A stretch of 46,342 nt of DNA from Lentilactobacillus hilgardii DSM 20176 = ATCC 8290 (GCF_000159315.1 NZ_GG669992.1:64160-110501), one strand, 5' to 3'; shown: positions 25,298 through 34,326, counted from the stretch's first letter. Notes: generated from the sequence alone by a model not told the origin. A program made the numbers and translations.

Positions 25298-26161
25298 TTA
25301 GAGTTCCCCTCTCTTCTGCCCCAATGTGAACTTGGTCACATCATTCAAAGTCTTTGTTAAATCCAGTCCATATTTGCGCCTGTCGACATTCAACTTGGCT
25401 GTTTGGGCCACGGCTTCATATGTGCCAAAGACCGAACGTTGGACAGCACTTTCAAATCCAACACCAAAGTTAAGGTAACCGCTCAGTAAGGCAGAAAATA
25501 GATCACCGGTCCCATAAAAGTGGCCTGACATAAAAGGTGAACCATTCCATACCAACCTACCATTATGGCTGAAACACGATCCCATCCCAGCATCCCTGCG
25601 AATACCGGTCACCACAACCCGGATAGGATGAACAACGGTCTTTTTAAAAACAGCAAATGCCGATAAAATGTCCCGATCACTGGAATCCGGTGTTAACCGT
25701 GTCCCGGTCAAAAGCCCCAGTTCCGTTGCATTAGGCGTAATGACAGTCGCCGTTTCGATCAGTCCCCTTATGGCATCAAGATAATGATCATCAAAACCGT
25801 CATACATCGTTCCTCGGTCTCCAAGGACTGGATCGATTACAACGTGGTTCATTTTCGATGTCCGCAAAAGGGTTGTCAGTAAGTCAACCGTTGCCGAGTT
25901 ACCAACGTATCCCACCAGAGCAGCATTCAGATTTAAATCTGGAATTGTCTGCCAGTGTTTTACCGTCTGCTCAATCCAGTCATCGGATTTCGAAACAACG
26001 GGTTTACCAAAACCTTCAGTCTGAGTGGAAAGCACCTCCGTGGGGATGGCTGCTGTTTGAATTCCAAATCCTGAAAGCACTGAGATTGCTGCCGTCATTG
26101 ACATCCTCCCAACCGCAGAGAAATCTTCAGCTACTAAAATACTTGATTCAGAAATCATCAT
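25298..26161 (-). CDS. pdxK: Pyridoxal/pyridoxine kinase, PfkB-like
   Basis: Phosphorylates B6 vitamers taken up from outside. The 287 aa ribokinase-fold protein has AEDFSAVGRMSMTAAISVLSGFGIQTAAIPTEVLSTQT at the N-terminus (the SxVGxxxxxA form of pyridoxal kinases), VIDPVLGDRGTMY near 140, TPNATELGLLTG near 165 and the anion-hole/catalytic run GTGDLFSALLSG near 240. Two ATGs in tandem follow GGGGGCT; the second (26158) has the better spacing. First gene of the operon. A ThiD-like hydroxymethylpyrimidine kinase is the alternative, but the S component and kinase motifs favour B6. Confidence 0.88.
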   Translation of the reverse strand: MMISESSILVAEDFSAVGRMSMTAAISVLSGFGIQTAAIPTEVLSTQTEGFGKPVVSKSDDWIEQTVKHWQTIPDLNLNAALVGYVGNSATVDLLTTLLRTSKMNHVVIDPVLGDRGTMYDGFDDHYLDAIRGLIETATVITPNATELGLLTGTRLTPDSSDRDILSAFAVFKKTVVHPIRVVVTGIRRDAGMGSCFSHNGRLVWNGSPFMSGHFYGTGDLFSALLSGYLNFGVGFESAVQRSVFGTYEAVAQTAKLNVDRRKYGLDLTKTLNDVTKFTLGQKRGEL

Positions 26162-26395
26162 CAGCCCCCATTTATTATTTCTGACGCTTATTGTACCGCA
26201 AAAAACTTAGAAATTAATATTTCACACAGAAAATGTCATATTTTCTCACGAAAAGTAGATTCATTATACCAAGTTTTCGGAGAAAGTGAGAGAATTAATT
26301 CATCATTTAATTTTTAAGGATAAAAATACATCGTCAGGGGGGGCATTTATTTCATAACTTTTTCAACCAAAATAGTCTGACTACTTTACGGATCG
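26162..26395. other. Upstream region of the B6 operon
   Basis: AT-rich, no gene. On the minus strand TACAAT about 30 nt before pdxK is a likely -10 (weak -35 TTAATT), and a second TATAAT lies near 26262-26267. A run of seven G at 26337-26343 has no gene behind it in frame. Confidence 0.4.
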
Positions 26396-26753
26396 ATGTT
26401 CACCTCAATCAATGAATTAAACATGCTTTTTACCCTGGGATTATTTTCGGGGTACGAACTGACAGTTTTTAATAAGATCGGTGGAACCAGCGTTAATAAT
26501 GCTATTATGACCGGCAACCTAAAAAAACTTTTCAAACAACGTTTACGAAGCACTATTTAGTCGTGATCATGCGGCGTTGATTAAAACGGGGCAATTTCTA
26601 AGCGGTATCTGTATGTTTATATTGGGCATTCTATTCAGTACGTATGCTTTAAAAGCCACCGGTACAAACGTATTCCTGTGTGCTCTGGTTATTAATATCA
26701 TATTATTAATTATCGTCACTATTATAAAAGAAAAGAAGCCTCAACAAGATTAG
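26396..26753 (+). pseudogene. DUF1275 (YoaK-like) membrane protein remnant
   Basis: From ATG 26396 the frame reads LGLFSGYELTVFNKIGGTSVNNAIMTGNLKKL, the conserved mid-part of DUF1275 membrane proteins (the G-x-x-N..x-TGN motif). It then breaks at about 26531 and meets TAG. Removing one T from the CTTTTC run restores NVYEALFSRDHAALIKTGQFLSGICMFILGILF and a final hydrophobic helix to the stop at 26753. Only about 118 residues remain; the N-terminal half of the usual 220-230 aa family is missing and no SD is present. It is therefore a truncated and frameshifted relic. Confidence 0.75.
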
Positions 26754-26835
26754 GATTCTTTTAGGACAAACATCATTCCTACCGATAGGCACATGCCAAA
26801 CGCCTAAATAACCGTATGCTGGATATATTCCATAT

Positions 26836-27804
26836 CTAAAAATCTGAAAAAGTAGCTGTTCCTTCTTCTGCATCAATCACAGCCTGGGCTCCCAAAGGCG
26901 TTGTCATCATCGGAGTTGTATGACAAGAATCATAGTCATAAATGATAGGAAGCCGCTGATTATTTAATACTTCCAGCAAAATATCAATTGGTCGACGCTG
27001 AGTACCAAGATCATCAAACAAAGCATGTTTTCCAAGGATAACGCCACGAACCCTATCAAAAGCGCCAGCGTCGCGAATCATCGCAAAGTTCTTTTCAACA
27101 GTTGCCGCATCCTTTTCGGCATCTTCAATAAATAACAAATCTCCAGAAGCCAATTTTGGAAAATACTTCGACGCTAAAATCCCATAAATAGTGTTCAAAT
27201 TACCACCTATGAGTCGACCGGATAGCCGCGTCTCGCCAATTGCGCGCCATTGATTGGGATGCTGCTTTTTAGGTCGGTCAAAATCATTCCAGTTAATTGC
27301 TTCGTCGTCCCAATACCCGGGTGCTTTAACGGTCACAGCCTCCCCGGGACGTGTCTGGATTATTTTTTCAAAATCTGTCCAAGTCTCATCCACAAAAGGC
27401 GGCCATTCACCAAATGATGCTACCAACGCCGGTCCATACAACGTCCGATAATTGGGAGCCTGCGTTCGAACCGCAAGCAACAATGCGGTTGCGTCTGAAT
27501 ATCCGACAATCGTTTTGGGATGTTGATTAAGATACTCATAATCAAGATAAGGCAAAACAGCATTGGTGTTTGTTCCGCCAATTGTTGCCATGATAATGTC
27601 TACCTCATCATTGTGGATCAACTGATTGACCTCAATCGCCCGATCAAGAATGCTGCCGGAACGATAATAATCCCTTTTACCGGATAACGATCCGGCTACC
27701 AAACGAATGCCCTTGGTTTTTAAAAATGCCTTTGCCCGCTCAAAGCGTTTTGGCGATATTGCAGTAATAGGTGTTGATGTTGAGCAGAATCCAATAGTTG
27801 TCAT
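26836..27804 (-). CDS. S66-family peptidase, LD-carboxypeptidase/MccF-like
   Basis: A 322 aa serine peptidase of family S66, either recycling murein tetrapeptides (LdcA) or cleaving microcin-C-like aminoacyl nucleotides (MccF). The nucleophile Ser103 lies in VGYSDATALLL. The Glu of LLFIEDAEKD and a His in DSCHTTPMMTTPLG complete the Ser-Glu-His triad. IMATIGGTNTNAVLPYLDY near 71-89 is the usual lead-in. There is no signal peptide, so it is cytosolic. The long insert after GP resembles MccF-type proteins (moderate confidence). The SD AGAGGCG is weak. Confidence 0.85.
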   Translation of the reverse strand: MTTIGFCSTSTPITAISPKRFERAKAFLKTKGIRLVAGSLSGKRDYYRSGSILDRAIEVNQLIHNDEVDIIMATIGGTNTNAVLPYLDYEYLNQHPKTIVGYSDATALLLAVRTQAPNYRTLYGPALVASFGEWPPFVDETWTDFEKIIQTRPGEAVTVKAPGYWDDEAINWNDFDRPKKQHPNQWRAIGETRLSGRLIGGNLNTIYGILASKYFPKLASGDLLFIEDAEKDAATVEKNFAMIRDAGAFDRVRGVILGKHALFDDLGTQRRPIDILLEVLNNQRLPIIYDYDSCHTTPMMTTPLGAQAVIDAEEGTATFSDF

Positions 27805-28084
27805 AAAATCGCCTCTATAATCAATATGTCAGTTGATTTGATTGTAGCATTTATTTGGGACCGCAAAAAAGGTCACTCAAATCATCTCTTCTCTTCGAGT
27901 AAATCTCATAATCATGCAGCAGTCTTAAAAACATGGTTCAATTAAGGCAGTGAATTCGTCTCTAATACCCTCTTGCATCCCGAAAAAATGATGTTAATTA
28001 ACGAATTAATGATTGGCATCATACTGATAAGAACTGGTTTCCTTTTAAATCAGAGCCGTCAAATTTTAGAAAGGACATTTATTT

Positions 28085-30022
28085 ATGGACATAACAGCAG
28101 CTCAAAATACACCTGAAGGCTATTCAATAGCCCAATCAGGCAGCTTTCGGTTTAATACGACCTGCAAGGTGCGGGAAAAACCTTTGATGAGCGATACCGG
28201 ACGAACAAGTTACAGCGATGGTCAATCCGTCACCTATTCCGGAAAGGAAAAACGAGACGGCCATTTTTGGCTGTCATTTATGGGAAAAGGCGGTGTAACT
28301 TTCTTTGTCCCTTACGCCAACCTATCAACCGGGATTTACTTCGGTACCGATTCCAACGCTGTTGATCCCATTAAGATAGAAGACGATCAGCCAACGCCAA
28401 TGATTGGCGTTGATACCGGCGTTCCAAAGCTCAGTGGTGTTATCCCTGAATCAACACTTGCCGACTATGACTTTCCAATGTCCGGTTGGGTGACAATGTC
28501 GGAGGATGGCGCTCAAGTCCGCAGTAAACCAACATTCTTTGATAATTTAACTGACGAACGTTTTCCTAAAGATCATACTCACAAAATCAGATATGTTGGA
28601 AAGACTGCCGGATCCGACCGCATGTGGGTTAAGCTTGGTCCCAGCCGCTACCTGCCAATTGGCAAATTATCAACTCTTGGTAATGTGATCAAAATGTCCA
28701 AGGGCGGCCGCTTTGAAAAAGCAGGCTATGTCACTGACCAAAACAGTGCCCAGCCCTGGGAACAAATCTGGCCATACACTAAAACCATTGGCGGCAACAA
28801 AACGGATAAAGAATGGCACGTTATTGGTGATGTTGGTAGTCCAAACACTGCTTCTTGGGAAACCATCGATCAGCCAATTAAAAAAGAAATCCCAAGCACA
28901 GATTTTCAACCTTCAAGCGCTGAATTAAAGGCCTTAAAAACCTTTAACAAACAGGTCACGAAGAATGCTCCTTTCGATGCTGTTTATATTGCGTATATTG
29001 CCGATACCCATATTGACAGTTATCAAACACCGGCCTCTGCCGAAGTATTGCACAGCATGATGCTCATGAGTGACTATGCCAAAAAGTATGGCGTTGACCT
29101 CATGATTCATGGTGGAGACTTGAACGACGGCGCCAAGCCGCATGATCTGAGTAAAATCGATATCCAACTAGGGGTAGATGCAATGAAGCTGGGGCAACGT
29201 CCCTACATCATTTTGCAGGGAAACCACGATGATAATTCCGGATATGTTCGTGACCAGGCAGGTTATCAACTTGATCAATTAATGACAAATGAGGAAGCAT
29301 GGTGCCTAAGAGCTGGTGCTCTGAATCGACCGGATAATGGCAACAATGCCGTTTATGGCACGTACAATATACCAAACAGTCAGGTAACCATCATTGTTCT
29401 AGACGGTTTTGATCAGCCGGATATTGAAACCCGACGAACCACTCTTGGTGATGGAAACGTCCATTTTGATAGTTTCCGCCACGGTTATAGCCGTTACAGC
29501 GATCAACAATTAAATTGGTTAAAGAACGAGGCACTACCACATGTGCCGGAGGGTAATAAAGTCCTTTTTCTCAATCACATTGCGTTGGGTGGCATTAAGA
29601 CCTGGCAAAATACCTGGTCTAAAGAAAATCAATTGAGTATCGATGAATACGCTAGAAATCTATTCGAGAATAACGTTGTAACCAATCGGCCCGGTTTTAT
29701 AGAAAATCAACAGGTTCTAAAGGATATTATTAACTATCAGAATGCCACTCATAACGTCATCGGTTATATTTCCGGTCATACCCATCAAGATAATCAGGCA
29801 CTTTATCACGGCATCCAATTTGTGACAACCACCTGTGCGATTGCGGATCGTGGTGACGGTTCAGAGAAGAACTTTAATCCAGAAAATTCGGCTCGAAACC
29901 TGACCGATTTAACCGGCAATGCCTGGTCAATTTTTCGAATTAGCGCTCATTCTGGTGAAGTGGTCCAATTTAGATTCGGATGGAAAAATGATCGGTATTT
30001 TTTGCCCGGTTGGCACTTTTAA
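28085..30022 (+). CDS. Two SH3b domains fused to a calcineurin-like phosphoesterase
   Basis: A 645 aa protein. Two SH3-like modules (about 18-80: FRFNTTCKVREKP ... FWLSFMGKGGVTFFVPY; about 133-195: WVTMSEDGAQVRSKP ... MWVKLGPSRYLPIG) resemble the wall-binding SH3 domains of Lactobacillus endolysins. The catalytic part starts near 297 with the two-metal set: Asp307/His309 (ADTHID), Asp345 (GGDLND), Asn380/His381 (GNHDD), His in FLNHIAL and GHTHQD. It hydrolyses some phosphoester; the substrate is unknown. No signal peptide is seen at the chosen ATG 28085 (SD GAAAGGA), which is odd for wall-binding modules. Monocistronic. Confidence 0.85.
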   Translation: MDITAAQNTPEGYSIAQSGSFRFNTTCKVREKPLMSDTGRTSYSDGQSVTYSGKEKRDGHFWLSFMGKGGVTFFVPYANLSTGIYFGTDSNAVDPIKIEDDQPTPMIGVDTGVPKLSGVIPESTLADYDFPMSGWVTMSEDGAQVRSKPTFFDNLTDERFPKDHTHKIRYVGKTAGSDRMWVKLGPSRYLPIGKLSTLGNVIKMSKGGRFEKAGYVTDQNSAQPWEQIWPYTKTIGGNKTDKEWHVIGDVGSPNTASWETIDQPIKKEIPSTDFQPSSAELKALKTFNKQVTKNAPFDAVYIAYIADTHIDSYQTPASAEVLHSMMLMSDYAKKYGVDLMIHGGDLNDGAKPHDLSKIDIQLGVDAMKLGQRPYIILQGNHDDNSGYVRDQAGYQLDQLMTNEEAWCLRAGALNRPDNGNNAVYGTYNIPNSQVTIIVLDGFDQPDIETRRTTLGDGNVHFDSFRHGYSRYSDQQLNWLKNEALPHVPEGNKVLFLNHIALGGIKTWQNTWSKENQLSIDEYARNLFENNVVTNRPGFIENQQVLKDIINYQNATHNVIGYISGHTHQDNQALYHGIQFVTTTCAIADRGDGSEKNFNPENSARNLTDLTGNAWSIFRISAHSGEVVQFRFGWKNDRYFLPGWHF

Positions 30023-30107
30023 AGATCGCCATGACTGTGAAAAGGTCAATCTTCGCGTAAACCCATTTTAAGATATATAAAGACAGCACCCAAAAAACAA
30101 CTAGTGT

Positions 30108-30137
30108 TTGGACTTCATTATATGTAGAAGATATTTT
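30108..30137 (+). promoter_or_regulatory. Candidate promoter of the GNAT gene
   Basis: TTGGAC (30108-30113), 18-nt spacer, TATTTT (30132-30137), about 65 nt before the start. Confidence 0.4.
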
Positions 30138-30203
30138 AAAATTCGGATGTATGAGCTGCCTTAGCAACTCAATAAATAATAATTATCAGGAGCTGACGTA
30201 TAT

Positions 30204-30683
30204 ATGGCATGGCAAGTCGCACAACTAACACAAGAAAACGCATTGATAGTCGCTAATGATTGGCATTACGACGGAAAATATGCTTTTTATGACATGACAG
30301 CCGATCCGGAAGATTATCAGGAAATCATTAGTCCGGTATTAAGGAAAGACCATTACTATCAGGTCTTAAACGAAAATAAAACACTTGTGGGTGTTTTTGC
30401 AATTGAACCTATTGACACTGAAAAGGACACTTATGAACTGGGATTGGGTTTGGCACCCCGACTAACAGGACAGGGACTTGGTCAAAACTTCTTAGACTTT
30501 ATCCTTGATGATATTCAAAAGAACTTTTCTGTCAGTACGATTATCTTGGATGTTGCTGAATTTAATGTCAGAGCACAAAAAGTCTACCAAAAGCTTGGAT
30601 TCAAAGCGGTGCGGCGGCATAGCCAAAAAACGAATTGTTCGACTTATCCTTTTATTGAAATGCGCCGAGATTTCAGAAATTAA
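30204..30683 (+). CDS. GNAT-family N-acetyltransferase
   Basis: A 159 aa acetyl-CoA-dependent transferase. The acetyl-CoA loop is GLGLAPRLTGQGLGQNFLDFIL (the R/Q-x-x-G-x-G/A motif appears as RLTGQGLG), preceded by a beta strand and followed by IILDVAEFNVRAQKVYQKLGFKAVRR, the motif B helix. It belongs to the RimI/RimJ-like small-molecule or protein acetyltransferases; the substrate is unknown. SD CAGGAG. Stands alone, 180 bp after the phosphoesterase gene. Confidence 0.85.
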   Translation: MAWQVAQLTQENALIVANDWHYDGKYAFYDMTADPEDYQEIISPVLRKDHYYQVLNENKTLVGVFAIEPIDTEKDTYELGLGLAPRLTGQGLGQNFLDFILDDIQKNFSVSTIILDVAEFNVRAQKVYQKLGFKAVRRHSQKTNCSTYPFIEMRRDFRN

Positions 30684-30799
30684 CCATCATTCATCATTCA
30701 ACCTCAAAGTCTAACTCACTGCTTACATTAAAAAAGATCCAGACATAAAATTACCGAGACAATGATTAATAGAATAAATAACACTCTGCATCCGCCTAA

Positions 30800-30828
30800 T
30801 TGACTTTTCCCCTCATATAGTTTATTCT
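30800..30828 (+). promoter_or_regulatory. Promoter of the T-box leader
   Basis: TTGACT (30800-30805), 17-nt spacer, TATTCT (30823-30828). Transcription should start near 30835, just ahead of the T-box stem I. Confidence 0.65.
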
Positions 30829-30860
30829 AGATTAAAATTTGATTAGTCTACGAATTAAAA

Positions 30861-31116
30861 AGACGAAGAGAAGAGTAAACGTTCATTGCATCTAAGAGAA
30901 TCCCGCCGGTGAGAAGGGATATGCAGGCCACGTTGAAGATGAGCTCTGATAAGTCACTGTGTTGTTCACGCAAGGCAGTCGGTAGGAACCGTTAACTTCC
31001 CGGGTATCAATCGGTACCGTTGAGGCATTATTTGTAAGAATAGTGTAAATAAGGGTGGTAACGCGAGCATTCGCCCCTTGTTTGTCGAAATGACATTCGG
31101 GGGCGGATGCTTTTTT
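30861..31116 (+). ncRNA. T-box riboswitch, methionine specifier
   Basis: The leader senses uncharged tRNA. The conserved T-box AGGGTGGTAACGCG is at 31052-31065. The terminator hairpin GCATTCGCCCC / GGGGCGGATGC with T6 is at 31067-31116. Stem I spans about 30861-30955, its lower helices pairing AGAG..ACGT with ACGT..GCTCT. The loop between them reads GAAG-ATG-AG, giving ATG (30939-30941) as specifier codon, that is tRNA-Met. This agrees with the methionine-synthase-like gene downstream. Uncharged tRNA-Met would favour antitermination. Confidence 0.92.
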
Positions 31117-31159
31117 CGTAGACTTAAGTCAATTCATAATTTTTAGGAGGATTTTCAAA

Positions 31160-32290
31160 ATGACAGATACAGCAACCAAAATCAAATTTCCATATCGCTA
31201 CGATGTAGTAGGAAGCCTACTTAGAACCCAAGCTTTAAAAGATGCTCATGAGAAATTCAAGAAAGGTGACATCACCGCTGACCAATTGCAGCAGGTTCAA
31301 CACGATGAAACCCGAAAGATCGTAAAAAAACAAGTTGAATTGGGCTTAAAAGATGTAACCGATGGTGAGTTCAACCGCTCCTGGTGGCATTTAGACTTTT
31401 TATGGGGCCTTACCGGTGTTGGTCATTACGATTATCATCAAAGCTACAAATTTCATGGTAGTAAAACCCGAACCGACAATGCAGACTTGGTCGGCCGAAT
31501 TGCCTACAACCCGGACCATCCTTTCTTTGACAGCTTCAAATTTTTAAAGTCAATCACCCCGGATGGCGTCACACCCAAACAAACCATTCCATCCCCTTCC
31601 ATGCTCTTTCGGGATAATCGAAGCGACAACTGGTCAAAGTTCTACACATCATGGGAAGCATACTTGGACGATCTCGCTACCGCCTACCACCAAACCATTC
31701 AGCACTTTTATGATCTCGGCTGTCGTTACATCCAACTGGACGACACAACTTGGGCGTTCTTAATTACAAAATTAAACGAAACCGCCGACGATAAAGATGA
31801 ACACCAACGCTACGTTCAAATGGCAGAAGACGCCGTTCAAGTTATTAATCAGTTACTAAAAGGACTTCCGGACGATTTAACCGTGACAACCCATATTTGC
31901 CGTGGGAATTTCAAGTCAACCTACCTCTTTTCCGGCAGCTACGACGATGTTGCGGATTACCTTGGCCAACTCAATTACGACGGCCTCTTCCTTGAGTACG
32001 ATAATCAGCGTTCTGGAAGCTTTGCGCCACTTGATCGAATTTGGAACGGCAACAAGAACAAGCGCATTGTCCTTGGCCTGATCACCTCCAAATCACCCGA
32101 ATTAGAGGATGAAGATCAAATTATCAATCGGATTAAGGAAGCTGAGGAAAAAGTGCCATTGGATAATTTGGCTCTTTCAACACAATGCGGTTTTGCATCA
32201 ACCGAAGAAGGCAACAAACTTACCGAAGATCAGCAGTGGGACAAACTGAGCTTGGTTAAGCGAATTGCCGAGAAAGTTTGGGGTGCATAA
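31160..32290 (+). CDS. yxjG: MetE C-terminal-like methionine synthase, YxjG/YxjH family
   Basis: A 376 aa cobalamin-independent methionine synthase-like protein, single (beta/alpha)8 barrel. VVGSLLRTQALKDAHEKF at the N-terminus and QVELGLKDVTDGEFNRSWWHLDF are the family signature. Zinc ligands are expected in TTHICRGNF (His-x-Cys), a Glu and the late Cys in TQCGFAST. It makes methionine from homocysteine with a methyl donor that is less certain than for MetE. SD AGGAGG. Control by a Met-specifier T-box supports a role in methionine supply. A strong terminator follows. Confidence 0.9.
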   Translation: MTDTATKIKFPYRYDVVGSLLRTQALKDAHEKFKKGDITADQLQQVQHDETRKIVKKQVELGLKDVTDGEFNRSWWHLDFLWGLTGVGHYDYHQSYKFHGSKTRTDNADLVGRIAYNPDHPFFDSFKFLKSITPDGVTPKQTIPSPSMLFRDNRSDNWSKFYTSWEAYLDDLATAYHQTIQHFYDLGCRYIQLDDTTWAFLITKLNETADDKDEHQRYVQMAEDAVQVINQLLKGLPDDLTVTTHICRGNFKSTYLFSGSYDDVADYLGQLNYDGLFLEYDNQRSGSFAPLDRIWNGNKNKRIVLGLITSKSPELEDEDQIINRIKEAEEKVPLDNLALSTQCGFASTEEGNKLTEDQQWDKLSLVKRIAEKVWGA

Positions 32291-32322
32291 ACTGTCCATC
32301 GACTATTAATTATTCAATAAAC

Positions 32323-32376
32323 AAACAGGGTGCCTGCAAAGTAACTGATGATTTACTTTGCAGGCACCCTGTTTTT
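32323..32376. terminator. Very strong terminator after yxjG
   Basis: A 20-bp perfect stem starting AAACAGGGTGCCTGC with a small loop near 32346-32350, followed by T5. It can work on both strands. Confidence 0.93.
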
Positions 32377-32379
32377 GAC

Positions 32380-33257
32380 TTATTCCTGATTTTTCAATGA
32401 TTTTAATGTCACCATGACGTTAAACCAACTAGCATTCGTCCACCCAACGTTGTGATTAAAGACTGCACAATGCTAAGCCCCAGACCGACACTCTGGTTGG
32501 TTCTTGCCTGATCTGCTGTATAGAACCGGTTCATTAACCTAGTCGGATCCTTGGGTAGATTTCTGCCCCGATTGGAAAACGTCAATTTAACATGTGCGTC
32601 ATCAACGCGCACTAATTCAACCCGAACTTCCTTTTCTCCATATTTTAGAATATTGCCAATCAAATTTTGACAGACCCTTGTCAGCAAAGTTGCATCGGTC
32701 TGCAAAATAAGATTTGGACTAATTGTTGGCGTGACCTTTAATCCGCGTTGATTAAACTCATCGTAATAGTTAAACAATTCATTTTCCAACAACGCTGAAA
32801 CGTTTATTTTCTTTACTTTCAACGCAATACTTTTTTCCTGCATCAAATTAAAATCCATTAGGTAGCGTAAATAATAATTAACAGCGTCAAGGTTTCGTCC
32901 AATTCGCTTTAGCTTAGGCTGTTGCGCTGTATCCATTGACCGCATCAGCAATTGAACATACCCCATTGATACTGTCAGCGGCGTCTTGATATCATGGGTT
33001 AAATTCGTCAGCATTCTTCGAACCTGATCGTCCTGTCGAACTTGGGATTGCTGCAGTTCCCGACTGACCCTCAGGCTGGCATTACTCGCATTGATCAGCT
33101 TTTGAATAAGCGGTAAACCGGTATTAGCCGTTACAAAACCATTTGTCGTGTGCGCCTTTATATAAACCAATTCGGCCGTTACTCGCTTAATATCAATGAT
33201 TATTAATAATAATAAAACTGCTAAAACAAGACAAACGATACTCAACATAATTACCAT
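32380..33257 (-). pseudogene. Sensor histidine kinase with frameshifted C-terminus
   Basis: The ATG at 33257 (SD AAGGGGAG) starts a kinase with one N-terminal TM, a short linker, the phosphoacceptor box NLTHDIKTPLTVSMGY, an N-box (VCQNLIGNILKYG), and the G-box SVGLGLSIVQSLITTLGGRM. After GGRMLV the frame runs to a TGA at 32409. The next frame continues FNVMVTLKSLKNQE to a TAA at 32380, a typical last beta strand for this fold. A small deletion of 3n+1 bases near 32425-32432 explains it. The kinase domain lacks its last strand. The response-regulator gene just upstream is reduced to a tail. Confidence 0.78.
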
Positions 33258-33268
33258 GGTTTCTCCCC

Positions 33269-33337
33269 TTAATCGAATCGCACACCAATTCCCCAAATTG
33301 AGTTAACGTATTGGACATTTGTACTTAGCACACTTAT
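33269..33337 (-). pseudogene. Response-regulator C-terminal remnant
   Basis: 22 codons ending in VQYVNSIWGIGVRFD and TAA, 11 nt ahead of the kinase start. The ending is that of OmpR/PhoB-type winged-helix domains (..V.T/S-I/V-W-G-x-G-x-R-F). Upstream of it the frame is closed by TAA, and DNA of the divergent permease gene begins. The rest of the regulator, about 200 codons, is gone, so a deletion or rearrangement junction lies near 33338-33360. Confidence 0.78.
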
Positions 33338-33365
33338 TTATTGTCACACCAAGGAGGCGGAAAAC

Positions 33366-34135
33366 ATGATTAATCAACTATGCGCTGATTTTTATCGGCA
33401 AACCCATACGTTGGGGCACTACCTACTATTGATATTAGTTATTCTCTTCAGTATCGTCGTTGTCTATTCCAAGCAAGTCGGGGGTGTAATGGTCAGTGCA
33501 CCGGTTGATGTTCTTGAACGGTTATCGACTGTTCCTTGGACACTGCTATCTGGCATCCATGGGCTGACGATATCATCGAGCGTTTTAATGTACGCATTCA
33601 TCAGCATCTTCGTTATGGTGATCGGTTACGAATTCAGCCAACAAACCTATAAAAATACATTGGTTTCCGGGATTTCGCGCTCTGGCTTTATTATTGCAAA
33701 GCTTGTCACGATGTTATTGGATATTTTCATGCAGATCGTCATTTTTTCCTTGCCGGAATTTTAACGGGAATGGCCCTAGGGCGAAATGTCGGTACCAGTT
33801 AGGCAAACCTGTTCGGCACAACTTTACTGACCGCGCTGATCGTGGCTTTCTTCATTGGCGTTGTATTCAGCATGGCCATTGTTATTTTGATGCTGACAGG
33901 ATCACTAATCGGCAGCGCCGTTTTCATCATTATTTTTCCGCTGCTTGTTTCAATTATCAGTATGATTTCTAAATGGGATTGGTTAAAGTATGTTGATTTC
34001 TTCGGCGTTTCCGTCAAAATCAGCTTAAAGCAGTTCTCGGTTAGTCAGTTTCAACCTTACATCTGGTTTAGTGTCGCCATTTTAATTATCTGTTTTGGTT
34101 TATCGTTGATATTAATCAGAAGAAAGGAATTATAG
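33366..34135 (+). pseudogene. ABC-2 type permease, frameshift plus stop codon
   Basis: The ATG at 33366 follows a textbook AAGGAGG. It encodes a six-TM ABC-2 permease of the lantibiotic-immunity/drug-efflux kind (LGHYLLLILVILFS, FVMVIGYEFSQQTYKNTLVSGISRSGFIIAKL). The frame is lost in a T6 tract at 33743-33748 (one T short) and ends at 33764. The other frame resumes FLAGILTGMALGRNVGTS, meets TAG at 33800-33802, then continues ANLFGTTLLTALIVAFF to the stop at 34135. The span is 257 codons if one base is restored. No ATPase gene is adjacent. Two lesions make this a likely true pseudogene. Confidence 0.85.
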
Positions 34136-34139
34136 AGCA

Positions 34140-34182
34140 GAAAACGCGCACTCTCATTATAAAAGAGGTGCGCGTTTTTTAT
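34140..34182 (+). terminator. Terminator after the ABC-2 remnant
   Basis: AAAACGCGCACTCT (34141-34154) and AGAGGTGCGCGTTTT form a GC-rich stem followed by T6. Confidence 0.9.
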
Positions 34183-34326
34183 TTTACAAATTGGCAATAT
34201 CCCCCATAACATTCACTAAGAAATCATCGTTATCCTTTTCTCGGTTTCAACTGACCAGCATTTTATAATTTGATCATACTCAGGACTCCGATTAATTGCA
34301 ATCACATTTTAATATGCATCTCTGCC

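Noticed and set aside
26330-26350. G7 tract as a phase-variation switch
   Set aside because: No start codon or reading frame is joined to it in any frame that leads into the DUF1275 remnant.
28085-28700. Prophage endolysin because of the SH3 domains
   Set aside because: The catalytic part is a phosphoesterase, and no holin, tail, integrase or other phage gene is nearby.
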